From NCBI RefSeq assembly GCF_001591665.1, contig NZ_BCVI01000054.1, positions 29,946 through 93,945 on the forward strand: a DNA stretch of 64,000 bases, given 5' to 3'. This DNA comes from Neobacillus soli NBRC 102451. GTDB lineage: Bacteria > Bacillota > Bacilli > Bacillales > Cytobacillaceae. The notes under the pieces were generated by a model. That model did no database searches, was not told where the DNA came from, and saw nothing but the letters and a program-made list of their open reading frames with translations. A program made the position numbers and the translations under genes. Shown piece by piece: positions 8,358 to 16,508 of this stretch. Positions within the stretch are counted from its first letter, which is position 1. Each line of letters starts with the position of its first letter.

Positions 8358-8972
8358 ATGTCAAAGGTAAAGCTTGCAATCATTTACTATAGTTCAACAG
8401 GTACAAATTTCCAATTGGCTCAATGGGCTGCAGAGGGGGCACATGAGTTTGGGGCAGAGGTGAAGGTCTTAAAAGTACCAGAATTAGCTCCTCAATCTGT
8501 TATTGATTCCAATCCTGCATGGAAAAACTATGTTGAGGAAGTTGCAGTATGCGTACCAACTGTATCACTTAGTGATTTAGAATGGGCAGATGCCATAATT
8601 TTCAGTGTACCAACTCGCTTTGGTAATATGCCCTCACAAATGAAACAATTCCTAGATACAACAGGCGGTCTTTGGTTTAATGGAAAACTAGTGAATAAGG
8701 TTGTAAGTGCAATGGTTTCCGCACAAAACCCTCACGGCGGTCAAGAGGCAACCATTTTATCACTTTATACGACTATGTATCACTGGGGTGCAATTGTCGC
8801 TGCTCCTGGTTATACTGATCCAGTTACATTTGGTGCAGGTGGTAACCCATATGGAACAAGCGTTTCAGTTGGTCAAGATGGAAAAATGATAGAAGATGTT
8901 CAGGCAGCGGTTAAACACCAAGCAAAACGTACAGTTACAGTTGCAGAATGGGTAAAAAAAGCTAATCAATAA
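8358..8972 (+). CDS. wrbA: NAD(P)H:quinone oxidoreductase, WrbA type IV (copy 2)
   Basis: A 204-residue WrbA-type flavoprotein and paralog of 3692-4303. It carries the FMN loop YYSSTGTNFQLA and the same PTRFGNMPSQMKQFLDTTGG block. The two copies differ mainly before residue 75, where this one has a short insertion containing a Cys (EVAVCVPTVSLS). They are almost identical afterward, including long runs of identical DNA. The start is preceded by AAAGGAG. It probably reduces quinones by two electrons so that semiquinone radicals are avoided. Pairing with ohr suggests an oxidative/electrophile regulon. Confidence 0.9.
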   Translation: MSKVKLAIIYYSSTGTNFQLAQWAAEGAHEFGAEVKVLKVPELAPQSVIDSNPAWKNYVEEVAVCVPTVSLSDLEWADAIIFSVPTRFGNMPSQMKQFLDTTGGLWFNGKLVNKVVSAMVSAQNPHGGQEATILSLYTTMYHWGAIVAAPGYTDPVTFGAGGNPYGTSVSVGQDGKMIEDVQAAVKHQAKRTVTVAEWVKKANQ

Positions 8973-8981
8973 TTTTTTAAT

Positions 8982-9020
8982 AAAAAACTAATCGGAAACT
9001 TCGATTAGTTTTTCTATTTT
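8982..9020 (+). terminator. intrinsic terminator after wrbA copy 2
   Basis: Stem AAAAACTAATCG / CGATTAGTTTTT with a short GAAACTT-like loop and a T-rich tail. It resembles, but is not identical to, the terminator after copy 1 and could also serve the convergent minus-strand gene. Confidence 0.8.
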
Positions 9021-9046
9021 TAGACATTAGATTTTTTAATACAAAA

Positions 9047-9913
9047 CTAATAATGGTCTTCAGCAAAATGATTAATCCCTTTTCCTACGTAATGAGTCCC
9101 AAACATCTCATTAGCATAAATGACACCCAATCCGTAAGAACCCCCGTGCTGCCTAACAATATCGAGTGTTCCATTGTAGGTGTCTTTAATAGCCCAATCA
9201 CGTTGTAATTCTAGCAAATATTGCAGCCAAGTGAGTGGATGTGCTCCAGCTTGTGTCATACGTATAACGGCCATATCGTGGGTCTCTTTACTCATCCCAC
9301 CTGAGGCATCCGTGACAAAATACACCTCATAGCCGTCAGAGATAGCGCTCAAAACCGGTTCGAGCAAACACACCTCTGTCCACATACCAGCGATGACTAT
9401 TTTTTCTTTTCCATATGCATTGATTTGTCTTACTACTCTTGGATCTTCCCATGCGTTCATCGTTGTTCGATCAATAGGTTTTTGATCAGGAAAGACTGAT
9501 TGGATTTCCGATAAAGTTTTACCGCTGAAAGTTGCCGCGGTTATTGATGTCAATATAGTAGGGATACTGAATAATTTTGCGGTTTTTGCTAATCCGGCGA
9601 TATTGTTGCGTAGAACTGCACTATCATGTGATTGGACTGAAAAAACCATTTGTGGTTGATGGTCGGTTAACATCAGAATATGGTCAGTCGGAGTAAGCAA
9701 ATACTGGGAACGGCGGCCTGTTGTGGTACTCTTTGAACTTCGAGGGACTGCGGAAGGAATACCATAAAACTGATTTCTACAAATTGGGCACCAATAAACA
9801 GCAGGATTCAAGTTAATACCCCCATTATTTTCGGGACAAATAAAATTAAATTCATCAAAGTATATGCATATAGACAATAAGGAGTGAATTACTCTTGCTA
9901 ATATATCTTTCAA
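9047..9913 (-). CDS. isochorismatase-family hydrolase (YcaC-like) with Cys-containing N-terminal extension
   Basis: A 288-residue frame. From about residue 75 it is a YcaC-type cysteine hydrolase: LMLTDHQPQMVFSVQSHD contains the catalytic Asp, and VIAGMWTEVCLLEPVLSA contains the nucleophilic Cys. The first ~70 residues are not part of that family. They include FICPENNGG and YWCPICRNQFYG, a three-cysteine, zinc-ribbon-like stretch. The frame opens with TTG and no convincing ribosome binding site, so the N-terminus may be a fused fragment of another gene or a nontranslated part of the frame. Natural substrates of YcaC proteins are unknown. Confidence 0.7.
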   Translation of the reverse strand: MKDILARVIHSLLSICIYFDEFNFICPENNGGINLNPAVYWCPICRNQFYGIPSAVPRSSKSTTTGRRSQYLLTPTDHILMLTDHQPQMVFSVQSHDSAVLRNNIAGLAKTAKLFSIPTILTSITAATFSGKTLSEIQSVFPDQKPIDRTTMNAWEDPRVVRQINAYGKEKIVIAGMWTEVCLLEPVLSAISDGYEVYFVTDASGGMSKETHDMAVIRMTQAGAHPLTWLQYLLELQRDWAIKDTYNGTLDIVRQHGGSYGLGVIYANEMFGTHYVGKGINHFAEDHY

Positions 9914-9987
9914 ACAATTTAGAGTAGGTATAAATAGTTTTTTTAAGGTAATTTTAAAAATAATAATGCAAAAAAGGATGATATCTT

Positions 9988-10473
9988 ATGGAGAAAAAGT
10001 TGTTAAATTTACTTACTGGTTTGTGTGTAGTTGCCCTGCCATTCTTATTTAGAGGTCCAAAAATGAGAGAAAATCTTCTTATTTTTTTCTCGAAAGGGGT
10101 TCTTGCGACTCTGGTTGATGCTTATGTTGTCGGAACCAAAAAAATTGAATATCCAGTTCGCCCCTTTGGGAAAATTTTCAAAACTAACATTATTTATGAT
10201 ATGTTGTTTTTTCCTATTTTAAGTGTTATTTGGGTGAAAATGTCCTATAATGATAATTTTGGAAAAATTTTATTAAAAAGTTTAGCATTCAGTGTTCCGA
10301 TGAGTATCGGTCAGTGGTATTTTGAAAAGAATTCTAGATTATTTAAATGGAAAAAATGGTCACCATTCCATACATTCGGGAGTGTGAGTTTTACTTTATT
10401 TACGATTAGAGGTTTGGTGGGATTAATAAAAAAGTTAGATAAAATAAAGGGTAATCAAAATATAACCGAATAA
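9988..10473 (+). CDS. uncharacterised membrane protein (CBO0543-like)
   Basis: A 161-residue protein with about four hydrophobic segments and a start behind AAAGGATG. The pattern resembles Bacillus/Clostridium membrane proteins of the CBO0543 type, but I recognise it only loosely. Blocks such as PVRPFGKIFKTNIIYDMLFF and MSIGQWYFEKNSRLFKWKKW are aromatic-rich at membrane interfaces. It is followed 14 bases later by a second membrane protein with the same orientation. The pair ends in a terminator, so it is a two-gene operon of unknown role. Confidence 0.6.
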   Translation: MEKKLLNLLTGLCVVALPFLFRGPKMRENLLIFFSKGVLATLVDAYVVGTKKIEYPVRPFGKIFKTNIIYDMLFFPILSVIWVKMSYNDNFGKILLKSLAFSVPMSIGQWYFEKNSRLFKWKKWSPFHTFGSVSFTLFTIRGLVGLIKKLDKIKGNQNITE

Positions 10474-10487
10474 TAAAGGTTGATATT

Positions 10488-10973
10488 ATGAATAAAACGA
10501 ATAAGTTAGAAGCAATTCTTTGGAGTATTGCCTTTCCAGGTTTTGGTCAACTTTTAAATGGTCACCTTTTAAAAGGAGTTTTGTTTATCCTTTTAGAATT
10601 CATCATTAATGTAAACAGTTTATTTAATCAAGCGATCATGTTTAGTTTTCTTGGGAAGATAAATGAAGCTGCCAGAGTGGTTGATTACCAATGGCTTATG
10701 TTTTATCCATGTGTTTATATGTTTGCTATGTATGATGCCTATAAATATGCGGAAGGTGAGAATCCTCGGTTATCGTTTGTCCCATTTGCTTTTGGAGCCT
10801 ATTTTGTCACAGTAGGTCTTATGTACTCTCCAAAAGTGTTTTTCGGTATATCATTTGGTCCTATTTGGCTTCCTATATTGTCTTTGATACCTGGGTTAGG
10901 AATTGGATTTATAATTCGTTATATATTAATAAAAATTTCTTCTAAAACTAATTATAGTGGGAGACCTTCTTGA
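10488..10973 (+). CDS. uncharacterised multi-pass membrane protein
   Basis: A 161-residue protein. It opens with LWSIAFPGFGQLLNGHLLKG, a TM2-like motif (P-G-x-G-Q-x-x-x-G-x-x-x-K-G) common to small Bacillus membrane proteins of unknown function. About four to five membrane helices follow. The start is preceded by AAAGG at short spacing and lies close behind the previous gene, so both are probably co-transcribed. No enzymatic residues are evident. Confidence 0.65.
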   Translation: MNKTNKLEAILWSIAFPGFGQLLNGHLLKGVLFILLEFIINVNSLFNQAIMFSFLGKINEAARVVDYQWLMFYPCVYMFAMYDAYKYAEGENPRLSFVPFAFGAYFVTVGLMYSPKVFFGISFGPIWLPILSLIPGLGIGFIIRYILIKISSKTNYSGRPS

Positions 10974-10978
10974 TTTCA

Positions 10979-11010
10979 AAAGAGCCTATCTACATGGGCT
11001 CTTTATTTTT
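10979..11010 (+). terminator. intrinsic terminator
   Basis: Stem AAAGAGCC / GGGCTCTTT with a nine-base loop and a TATTTTT tail, closing the two membrane-protein genes. Confidence 0.85.
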
Positions 11011-11108
11011 GAGGCACATTAGCTGGTTTTTTTGGTTTAACTTTCCTTTTTATATTAATCGAACAACCAAGTAATACTATTAATAAATAATGTAAAAGGA
11101 GAAAATTT

Positions 11109-12431
11109 ATGTTCAGGACTATTTTAGTGTTTTTGTTCCTTTTAATGTATTTCAATAAACCTTCCCTTACTTATGCCCAAGTCATACATGAAACGAAAGC
11201 AGGGGACACTTTAAGTAAAATCGCCATTCAATACAACACAAGAGTAGAAGAGATTGCAGAAATTAACGGATTAAAAAAGGATGCGCATTTAGTATTGGGA
11301 CAAGCTTTGTTAATTCCTGGTTCAACATACATGGTACAGCCTGGAGACAGCATAGCGAAAATTGCCAATCGCCATGCAATTAGTGCAGGAAAATTAATGA
11401 ATTATAATCACCTGCAAAGAACACTTATTATCCCTGGACAAAAATTATACATGCCTCGTCCATCAAAAATGAAAATATGGGCAGGAACCTACTATGTTCC
11501 TAAGGATAAAACTACGAATACAAAAATGATTGAAAGTTATAAAGATACACTCTCTGGTCTATTTGTTTTTGATTATCATCCAAACGAGAAAGGGCAGCTT
11601 ATCAAAGTAAATGAGAACGAGGCTCATAAGATTGCGTGGAAAAAGAATATATTTCCCTATGCTACTGTAACAAACATTAGTTTAAAAGGATATGATCCAA
11701 ATCTTATTCACAAGATACTGAGTAACTCGAATTTAAGGAAATCATTCATAAATAATATTTATACTTTGCTGGATAGCCAGGATTACAAGGGCATTGTTAT
11801 CGATTTTGAAATGGTTAGACCTCAAGACAGGGAGAACTTAAATCAGTTTATTAAACAATTGACCGAAAAACTCCATCGTTCGAAAATGCAGGTCTTAATG
11901 GCTATGCCTCCTATGACAGGGGATAAAATGCCTGCATATTACGGTGGCTATGATTACTCGACGCTGGGAAAATACGTGGATCAATTGTTTTTAATGACCT
12001 ATAACTGGCATTGGCCGGGTGGTCCGTCGGGCCCTATTGCTCCTATAAGCGAGATACGCCCCGTACTAAAATATGCAGTGTCCGCAGCCCCTAGATCTAA
12101 ACTTATGCTTGGCATACCACAATATGCCTATGATTGGTCTGTTACAGCAGGAAAAAGGACGGGAATCTCCTATTCTACACAACGAGCAATTGATCAGTTT
12201 ATGAGTCATGAAAGTCAAATTAATTATGATCAAAAGGCAGGATCACCTTGGTTTAGATATGTAGAACAAAATGGAACGTTACATGAAGTATGGTTTGAAG
12301 ATCCAAGGAGTCTTCTTGCAAAGTTTCGGCTTGTTAGGGAATTTGGTTTAGGAGGAATGGGATGCTGGCATTTAGGTACCTCTATGCCACAAACAGAGGA
12401 GATCGTAAAAGAGGAATTTTCTATTCAATAG
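11109..12431 (+). CDS. secreted LysM-GH18 glycosidase (spore cortex-lytic/SleL-YaaH type), copy 1
   Basis: A 440-residue protein with a signal peptide (about residues 1-24, ending TYAQ). Two LysM peptidoglycan-binding repeats follow, at about 26-71 (AGDTLSKIAIQYN) and 74-117 (PGDSIAKIANRHA). A glycoside hydrolase 18 domain runs to the end. The catalytic motif is GIVIDFE, with the acid Glu at about 234. The family includes SleL/YaaH N-acetylglucosaminidases that degrade spore cortex fragments at germination. The start follows AAAGGAG. It lies 36 bases upstream of a sporulation-type diadenylate cyclase, whose other neighbour is a close paralog of this gene. Confidence 0.88.
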   Translation: MFRTILVFLFLLMYFNKPSLTYAQVIHETKAGDTLSKIAIQYNTRVEEIAEINGLKKDAHLVLGQALLIPGSTYMVQPGDSIAKIANRHAISAGKLMNYNHLQRTLIIPGQKLYMPRPSKMKIWAGTYYVPKDKTTNTKMIESYKDTLSGLFVFDYHPNEKGQLIKVNENEAHKIAWKKNIFPYATVTNISLKGYDPNLIHKILSNSNLRKSFINNIYTLLDSQDYKGIVIDFEMVRPQDRENLNQFIKQLTEKLHRSKMQVLMAMPPMTGDKMPAYYGGYDYSTLGKYVDQLFLMTYNWHWPGGPSGPIAPISEIRPVLKYAVSAAPRSKLMLGIPQYAYDWSVTAGKRTGISYSTQRAIDQFMSHESQINYDQKAGSPWFRYVEQNGTLHEVWFEDPRSLLAKFRLVREFGLGGMGCWHLGTSMPQTEEIVKEEFSIQ

Positions 12432-12467
12432 GTTTAAAAGGAAAAAACAGTAGATGGAGGGAAACAG

Positions 12468-13091
12468 ATGGACAGTCAAAATTGCGATTTTTCACCAATG
12501 AAACAAAATCTAGAAGATGGAATTCAACACCTAATTCAACTACTCCAATCAAATTTAAAAGTACTCGGAAACGAAAACTATTGTGTTCTGGGAAGTCTAG
12601 AGGATGTTAAAGAACAGCTGAATTCAATTGAATCAATGGCGGCCTCTTTTTATTTAAATTGTTATTTATCGTCCTTTACTGACACATATGAGGATTTAAC
12701 CGCTACAGCTCAGCATCTATCGAAACGTAAACATGGTGGGTTGATTGTAATTGAACGAAGTGACTCTCTTGACAACATTATCCAAAAGGGAACAACTATA
12801 GGTGCAATGGTAACACCAAAGTTATTAGAATCCATTTTTTATCCGGGTAACCCGCTGCATGATGGGGCAGTATTAATCAGAGGTAACGTAGTTTATTCAG
12901 CAGCTAATATTCTTCCATTAACTAAGATGATTACAGAAAAAAAACTTGGCACACGTCACCGTGCTGCTATAGGAGTATCGGAACAAAGTGATGCTCTTGC
13001 ACTGGTTGTTTCTGAAGAAACAGGTAAAATTTCATTTGCCTTAAACGGAAAATTATATCCAATTAACACGACACAACAAATTGTGTTCTAA
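12468..13091 (+). CDS. cdaS: sporulation-type diadenylate cyclase
   Basis: A 207-residue DisA_N-domain enzyme that makes cyclic di-AMP from two ATP. The catalytic motifs are PLHDGAVLIRG (DGA at about 132-134) and GTRHRAAIGVSE (RHR at about 163-165). The N-terminal ~75 residues are helical and lack membrane segments, as in CdaS, where two helices are autoinhibitory. DisA (DNA-binding domain) and CdaA (membrane helices) are excluded by this layout. The start follows GGAGGG. The position between two cortex-lytic-type genes supports a forespore role, as in B. subtilis, where cdaS is expressed late in sporulation and affects germination. Confidence 0.92.
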   Translation: MDSQNCDFSPMKQNLEDGIQHLIQLLQSNLKVLGNENYCVLGSLEDVKEQLNSIESMAASFYLNCYLSSFTDTYEDLTATAQHLSKRKHGGLIVIERSDSLDNIIQKGTTIGAMVTPKLLESIFYPGNPLHDGAVLIRGNVVYSAANILPLTKMITEKKLGTRHRAAIGVSEQSDALALVVSEETGKISFALNGKLYPINTTQQIVF

Positions 13092-13134
13092 AGTATCTAA
13101 AAGGGTTAAGAAAAATTTTTTCAGGAGGATTTTT

Positions 13135-14460
13135 ATGGCTAAGAATTTATTGATATTGATCATTGCAGCTTATATGGTAGTAATGACTCCTATATTGACT
13201 TACGCTCAAGTCATCCATGAAGTGAAGTCAGGAGATAGCCTTACCAAAATATCAAAACAATACAAAATTGACAGAGATAAACTTGCTAAACTAAATGGTT
13301 TAGCTAAGAATAGCCAATTAGTCCTTGGCCAGGCGATGTTAATACCTGGTTCAACTTATTTTGTACAAGCGGGTGACAGTATATGGGCGATTGCTAATCG
13401 TCATGCCATTAGCGAAGAAACATTAATGCAACAAAATCATTTAAACAGTCGTGTCATTGTGCCCGGCCAGAAATTAAGTATTCCTCGCCCTCCAAAAATG
13501 AATGTATGGACCGGAACCTATTTTGTTCCAAAAGATAAGAATACCAACGCTTGGATGCTGAATAATTATAAAAAGACCCTTTCAAGTATTTTCGTGTTTG
13601 AGTATCGTTCCGATGAACAAGGCAACATCATTGAAACACCAGAAAACCAGGCTCACAAGATTGCTTGGAAGGAGAACCTCTCACCATATGCTACAATGAC
13701 AAATTTAAGTGAAAAAGGGTTTGATCCAAATCTTACTCATCGATTAATAAGTACGCCTTGGTTAAGGAAAAAGCTGGTTAATAATATCTATTCCCTTTTA
13801 GATAGTCATGATTACAAAGGGATTGTCGTTGACTTTGAACAAGTGAAAACGCAAGATCGAGAAAACCTCAATCTGTTTATTAAAGAATTAGCTGCAAAGC
13901 TTCATCCAGCAGGAATGGAAGTTATGATGGCCGTTCCGCCAAAAGAAGGAGATCGGGTCCCATCCTATTCCACAGCCTATGATTACAAAACGCTGGGGAA
14001 AAATCTGGATAAAATGTTTTTGATGACATATGATTGGCATTGGCCAGGAGGGCCTTCTGGTCCAATTGCCCCAATAGACAGAGTCAAAGCCACGCTGGAT
14101 TATGCTGTCTCAGTTGTTGATAGATCGAAGCTGATGCTCGGAATTCCGCAATATGCGTATGATTGGGTAATAGGGAGTAATAAGCGTTCTGGCTCTGCAT
14201 ATTCAACCCAACATGCAATTGACTTATATACTGGATATCAAAGTCCGATTCACTATGATGAAAATGCTGCTGCCCCATCATTTCGTTATGTTGACAACAA
14301 AGGAAAGTTACATGAAGTGTGGTTTGAAGACCCGCGAAGCTTGCTTGTTAAACTCCGTGTTATTCGACAATATGGATTAGCGGGGATGGGCTGCTGGCAC
14401 CTTGGTCTAACTATGCCTCAGACCGAGGAAATGATACTAGATGAATTCAATGTGTATTAA
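13135..14460 (+). CDS. secreted LysM-GH18 glycosidase (SleL/YaaH type), copy 2
   Basis: A 441-residue paralog of 11109-12431 with the same layout: a signal peptide ending LTYAQ, two LysM repeats (SGDSLTKISKQYK and AGDSIWAIANRHA), then a GH18 domain with GIVVDFE (acid Glu at about 235) and MFLMTYDWHWPGGPSGP, the substrate-loop signature. The frame is open upstream to 13081, but AGGAGG stands just before the ATG at 13135. Sequence similarity to copy 1 extends over the whole length, indicating duplication around cdaS. Only 28 bases separate it from rpiA. Confidence 0.88.
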   Translation: MAKNLLILIIAAYMVVMTPILTYAQVIHEVKSGDSLTKISKQYKIDRDKLAKLNGLAKNSQLVLGQAMLIPGSTYFVQAGDSIWAIANRHAISEETLMQQNHLNSRVIVPGQKLSIPRPPKMNVWTGTYFVPKDKNTNAWMLNNYKKTLSSIFVFEYRSDEQGNIIETPENQAHKIAWKENLSPYATMTNLSEKGFDPNLTHRLISTPWLRKKLVNNIYSLLDSHDYKGIVVDFEQVKTQDRENLNLFIKELAAKLHPAGMEVMMAVPPKEGDRVPSYSTAYDYKTLGKNLDKMFLMTYDWHWPGGPSGPIAPIDRVKATLDYAVSVVDRSKLMLGIPQYAYDWVIGSNKRSGSAYSTQHAIDLYTGYQSPIHYDENAAAPSFRYVDNKGKLHEVWFEDPRSLLVKLRVIRQYGLAGMGCWHLGLTMPQTEEMILDEFNVY

Positions 14461-14488
14461 TGGTACCAAAAAAAGGAGGTAAAAATCC

Positions 14489-15121
14489 TTGAATGATAAA
14501 AAAGTGGTTGGAGAAAAGGCTGTAGAATATGTGAAAGATGGTATGGTAGTAGGGCTTGGAACGGGGTCTACTGTATTTCATACCATTACTAAGCTTGGAA
14601 AATTGGTTGAAGAGGGACTGTCTATTAAAGGGATTCCAACTTCAAACCAAACGGAGAAATTGGCAAAACAAATAGGAATCCCACTTGTTACATTTAATGA
14701 AATAGAACAAATTGATTTGGCAATCGATGGCGCAGATGAAGTTGATGATGATTTTAATCTCATAAAAGGAGGAGGAGGTGCCCTTTTAAGAGAGAAAATT
14801 ATCGCAAAAGCAGCTAAATCTTTTATCGTTATAGCCGACCCCCACAAAAGGGTAAATAAATTAGGGTCATTCCCACTTCCGGTAGAAGTGGTGCCTTTTG
14901 GCTATGAAATGACGATGAAACATATCCAAGACTTTGGATGTAGCCCACAGCTAAGGCAAAACAATGGGATCCCATTTTTAACCGATAATGGTAATTATAT
15001 TATTGATTGCAAATTCCCCATAATAGGCCAACCTGGTGAACTTGAGAAAAACTTGAATCTGACCCCGGGTGTTGTCGAAAATGGACTTTTTGTTGGAATG
15101 GCCGAAAAAGTAATTACTTGA
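14489..15121 (+). CDS. rpiA: ribose-5-phosphate isomerase A
   Basis: A 210-residue enzyme interconverting ribose-5-P and ribulose-5-P. Diagnostic motifs are GLGTGSTV near the N-terminus, AIDGADEVDDDFNLIKGGGG and ALLREKIIAKAA with the catalytic Lys region. The start is TTG, chosen because AAAGGAGGT lies eight bases upstream. It is slightly shorter than the usual 220-230 residues but shows no gap in core motifs. B. subtilis itself relies on RpiB, so an RpiA here is an addition. It stands before the pentose phosphate operon but is separated from it by a strong terminator. Confidence 0.93.
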   Translation: MNDKKVVGEKAVEYVKDGMVVGLGTGSTVFHTITKLGKLVEEGLSIKGIPTSNQTEKLAKQIGIPLVTFNEIEQIDLAIDGADEVDDDFNLIKGGGGALLREKIIAKAAKSFIVIADPHKRVNKLGSFPLPVEVVPFGYEMTMKHIQDFGCSPQLRQNNGIPFLTDNGNYIIDCKFPIIGQPGELEKNLNLTPGVVENGLFVGMAEKVIT

Positions 15122-15155
15122 ATAGAGAAAAGAGCATTAGCATTAATGGACGAGT

Positions 15156-15198
15156 ATAACCCCTTCATGATTTACATGAAGGGGTTTATGATTTTTTC
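15156..15198 (+). terminator. intrinsic terminator after rpiA
   Basis: A 12-bp stem AACCCCTTCATG / CATGAAGGGGTT with a five-base loop and a T-rich tail. Confidence 0.92.
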
Positions 15199-15232
15199 TA
15201 TATAGTGCTAGAGGGCAGTAAAAATTAGGTAA

Positions 15233-15261
15233 TTGACTTATTCACCTTAATTAACTATAAT
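15233..15261 (+). promoter_or_regulatory. sigma-A promoter for 15355 gene
   Basis: TTGACT, a 17-base spacer and TATAAT. The untranslated leader would be about 85 bases. It contains two GTTACTTTT-like direct repeats before the ribosome binding site. Confidence 0.75.
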
Positions 15262-15354
15262 ATTAAATATAACAAAGTTACTTTTTATACACTTGTTACT
15301 TTTCGTTTAAAAACTTTATTATATATAGAAAAATAAAAAGGTGAGGTCTTTATA

Positions 15355-15843
15355 ATGAACTTGTTAGAATCAAAGGTTATCCAAACTAAGGTTGAAAAGG
15401 AAATATTTATTGACGAAATTTCAAACATTGAACTTAGTGGTTTTCAATATCCAAATAAGAACATTCCTTATTATGAAATGATGGTTGGCGTAGATTTAAT
15501 GCGGATACGGAATAATGAATTTTACGGAACGAAAAAAAGCTACTTTGGTTTAAGAATTACAGAGGATTTACAATCGATCGTTGTATTTGATCCGGATCAA
15601 CAAAGTATCTTTGCAGTTAAGAATGAACTGGAAAAGCAGGCTGCAATCGAACTAATTGGTTATTTATTAATTGAATCTCCAAAATTCAAGGAATTAGTAA
15701 GGCAAATGATCTATAATAATAAACAAGCAAACGTTGTTAGTGATATAGAAATCCAGGAACATAAGGCAAAACTTTCAGTGTTAGAAGGATTATTAAACGT
15801 TCCTAATCTAGATGTTAAAATTGCGAAAAAGATAGCTTGTTGA
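15355..15843 (+). CDS. hypothetical protein
   Basis: A 162-residue soluble protein that I do not recognise. It starts behind AAAAGGTGAGG at good distance and has its own strong promoter. The composition is balanced, with no signal peptide, membrane helix or metal motif. The segment FGLRITEDLQSIVVFDPDQQ and the helical C-terminus (EIQEHKAKLSVLEGLLNV) suggest a small alpha/beta protein. It lies 42 bases upstream of a DUF24 regulator in the same direction, so it may be part of that regulator's unit. Confidence 0.65.
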   Translation: MNLLESKVIQTKVEKEIFIDEISNIELSGFQYPNKNIPYYEMMVGVDLMRIRNNEFYGTKKSYFGLRITEDLQSIVVFDPDQQSIFAVKNELEKQAAIELIGYLLIESPKFKELVRQMIYNNKQANVVSDIEIQEHKAKLSVLEGLLNVPNLDVKIAKKIAC

Positions 15844-15885
15844 TAATTTTTTTTCTGATTCCAATAAAAAAGGAGAGTGAGATAT

Positions 15886-16209
15886 TTGATAGAAGAACAG
15901 GCAGAACTTTGTCCGGAGATTGAAAAATCTTTTGAATTAATTGGAAAGAGATGGACAGGGCTGATTATGTATGTGTTATTTAGTGGGCCAAAACGCTTTA
16001 GTGAAATTAATGCGATGATCCCTGATTTAAGTAAACGAGTCCTTACGGAGAGAATGAAAGAATTGGAAGAGCATGGGATCGTATTACGTCATGTTATCCC
16101 TGAAAGGCCAGTAAGAACAGAATACCTATTAACAAAAAAAGGTAATGAATTAGCGAAAATTCTTGGACCTATTAGTCAATGGGCAATGAAATGGATGAAA
16201 ATCAAATAA
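15886..16209 (+). CDS. DUF24/HxlR-family winged-helix regulator (CatR/YodB-like)
   Basis: A 107-residue winged-helix DNA-binding protein. Family features are SFELIGKRWTGLIMYVLFSG, GPKRFSEINAMIPDLSKRVL and LTERMKELEEHGIV, then RTEYLLTKKG. The single cysteine near the N-terminus (AELCPEIE, about residue 9) occupies the position of the redox-sensing Cys of YodB/CatR, which sense quinones and diamide. The TTG at 15886 has AAGGAG at correct spacing; the GTG at 15877 is too close to it. It sits between quinone-response genes and a pentose phosphate operon, so either could be a target. HxlR itself activates formaldehyde (RuMP) genes in B. subtilis. Confidence 0.85.
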   Translation: MIEEQAELCPEIEKSFELIGKRWTGLIMYVLFSGPKRFSEINAMIPDLSKRVLTERMKELEEHGIVLRHVIPERPVRTEYLLTKKGNELAKILGPISQWAMKWMKIK

Positions 16210-16218
16210 AGCGAGGCA

Positions 16219-16254
16219 ATCCCAAAAGTACAATCTTTTGGGATATTTTATTTG
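16219..16254 (+). terminator. intrinsic terminator after DUF24 regulator
   Basis: Stem ATCCCAAAAG / CTTTTGGGAT with a six-base loop and an ATTTTATTTG tail. Confidence 0.88.
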
Positions 16255-16312
16255 TTGATTTCACCGTGAAAACTTCAATGATTTACCAGTTCACAAATTA
16301 GACACAAATATC

Positions 16313-16341
16313 TTGACGAACGAATAAAAAAGTATTATTAT
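16313..16341 (+). promoter_or_regulatory. promoter of small stress gene / pentose phosphate operon
   Basis: TTGACG, a 17-base spacer and TATTAT. The leader to the next start codon is about 160 bases long. It holds a weak hairpin (ACTAAAG...TTTAGT near 16370-16390), so a leader-dependent control is possible but not shown. Confidence 0.6.
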
Positions 16342-16508
16342 GGTTACATAAAGTTACCTAGGAACAAAAATACTAAAGATATTTTAGTGTTAAGGCAATA
16401 GGGGCTTTTCTTTTTCAATAATATCTTGGATTCGAGAATTTTAAATTAAAGGTAATGTAAACAGATATAGGAATAAATTTAAAAAGTTGTCGAAAGGAGA
16501 GGCAGGAC

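Noticed and set aside
12362..12610. 82-residue frame across the GH18-cdaS junction
   Set aside because: Lies across two real genes in another frame and has no ribosome binding site.
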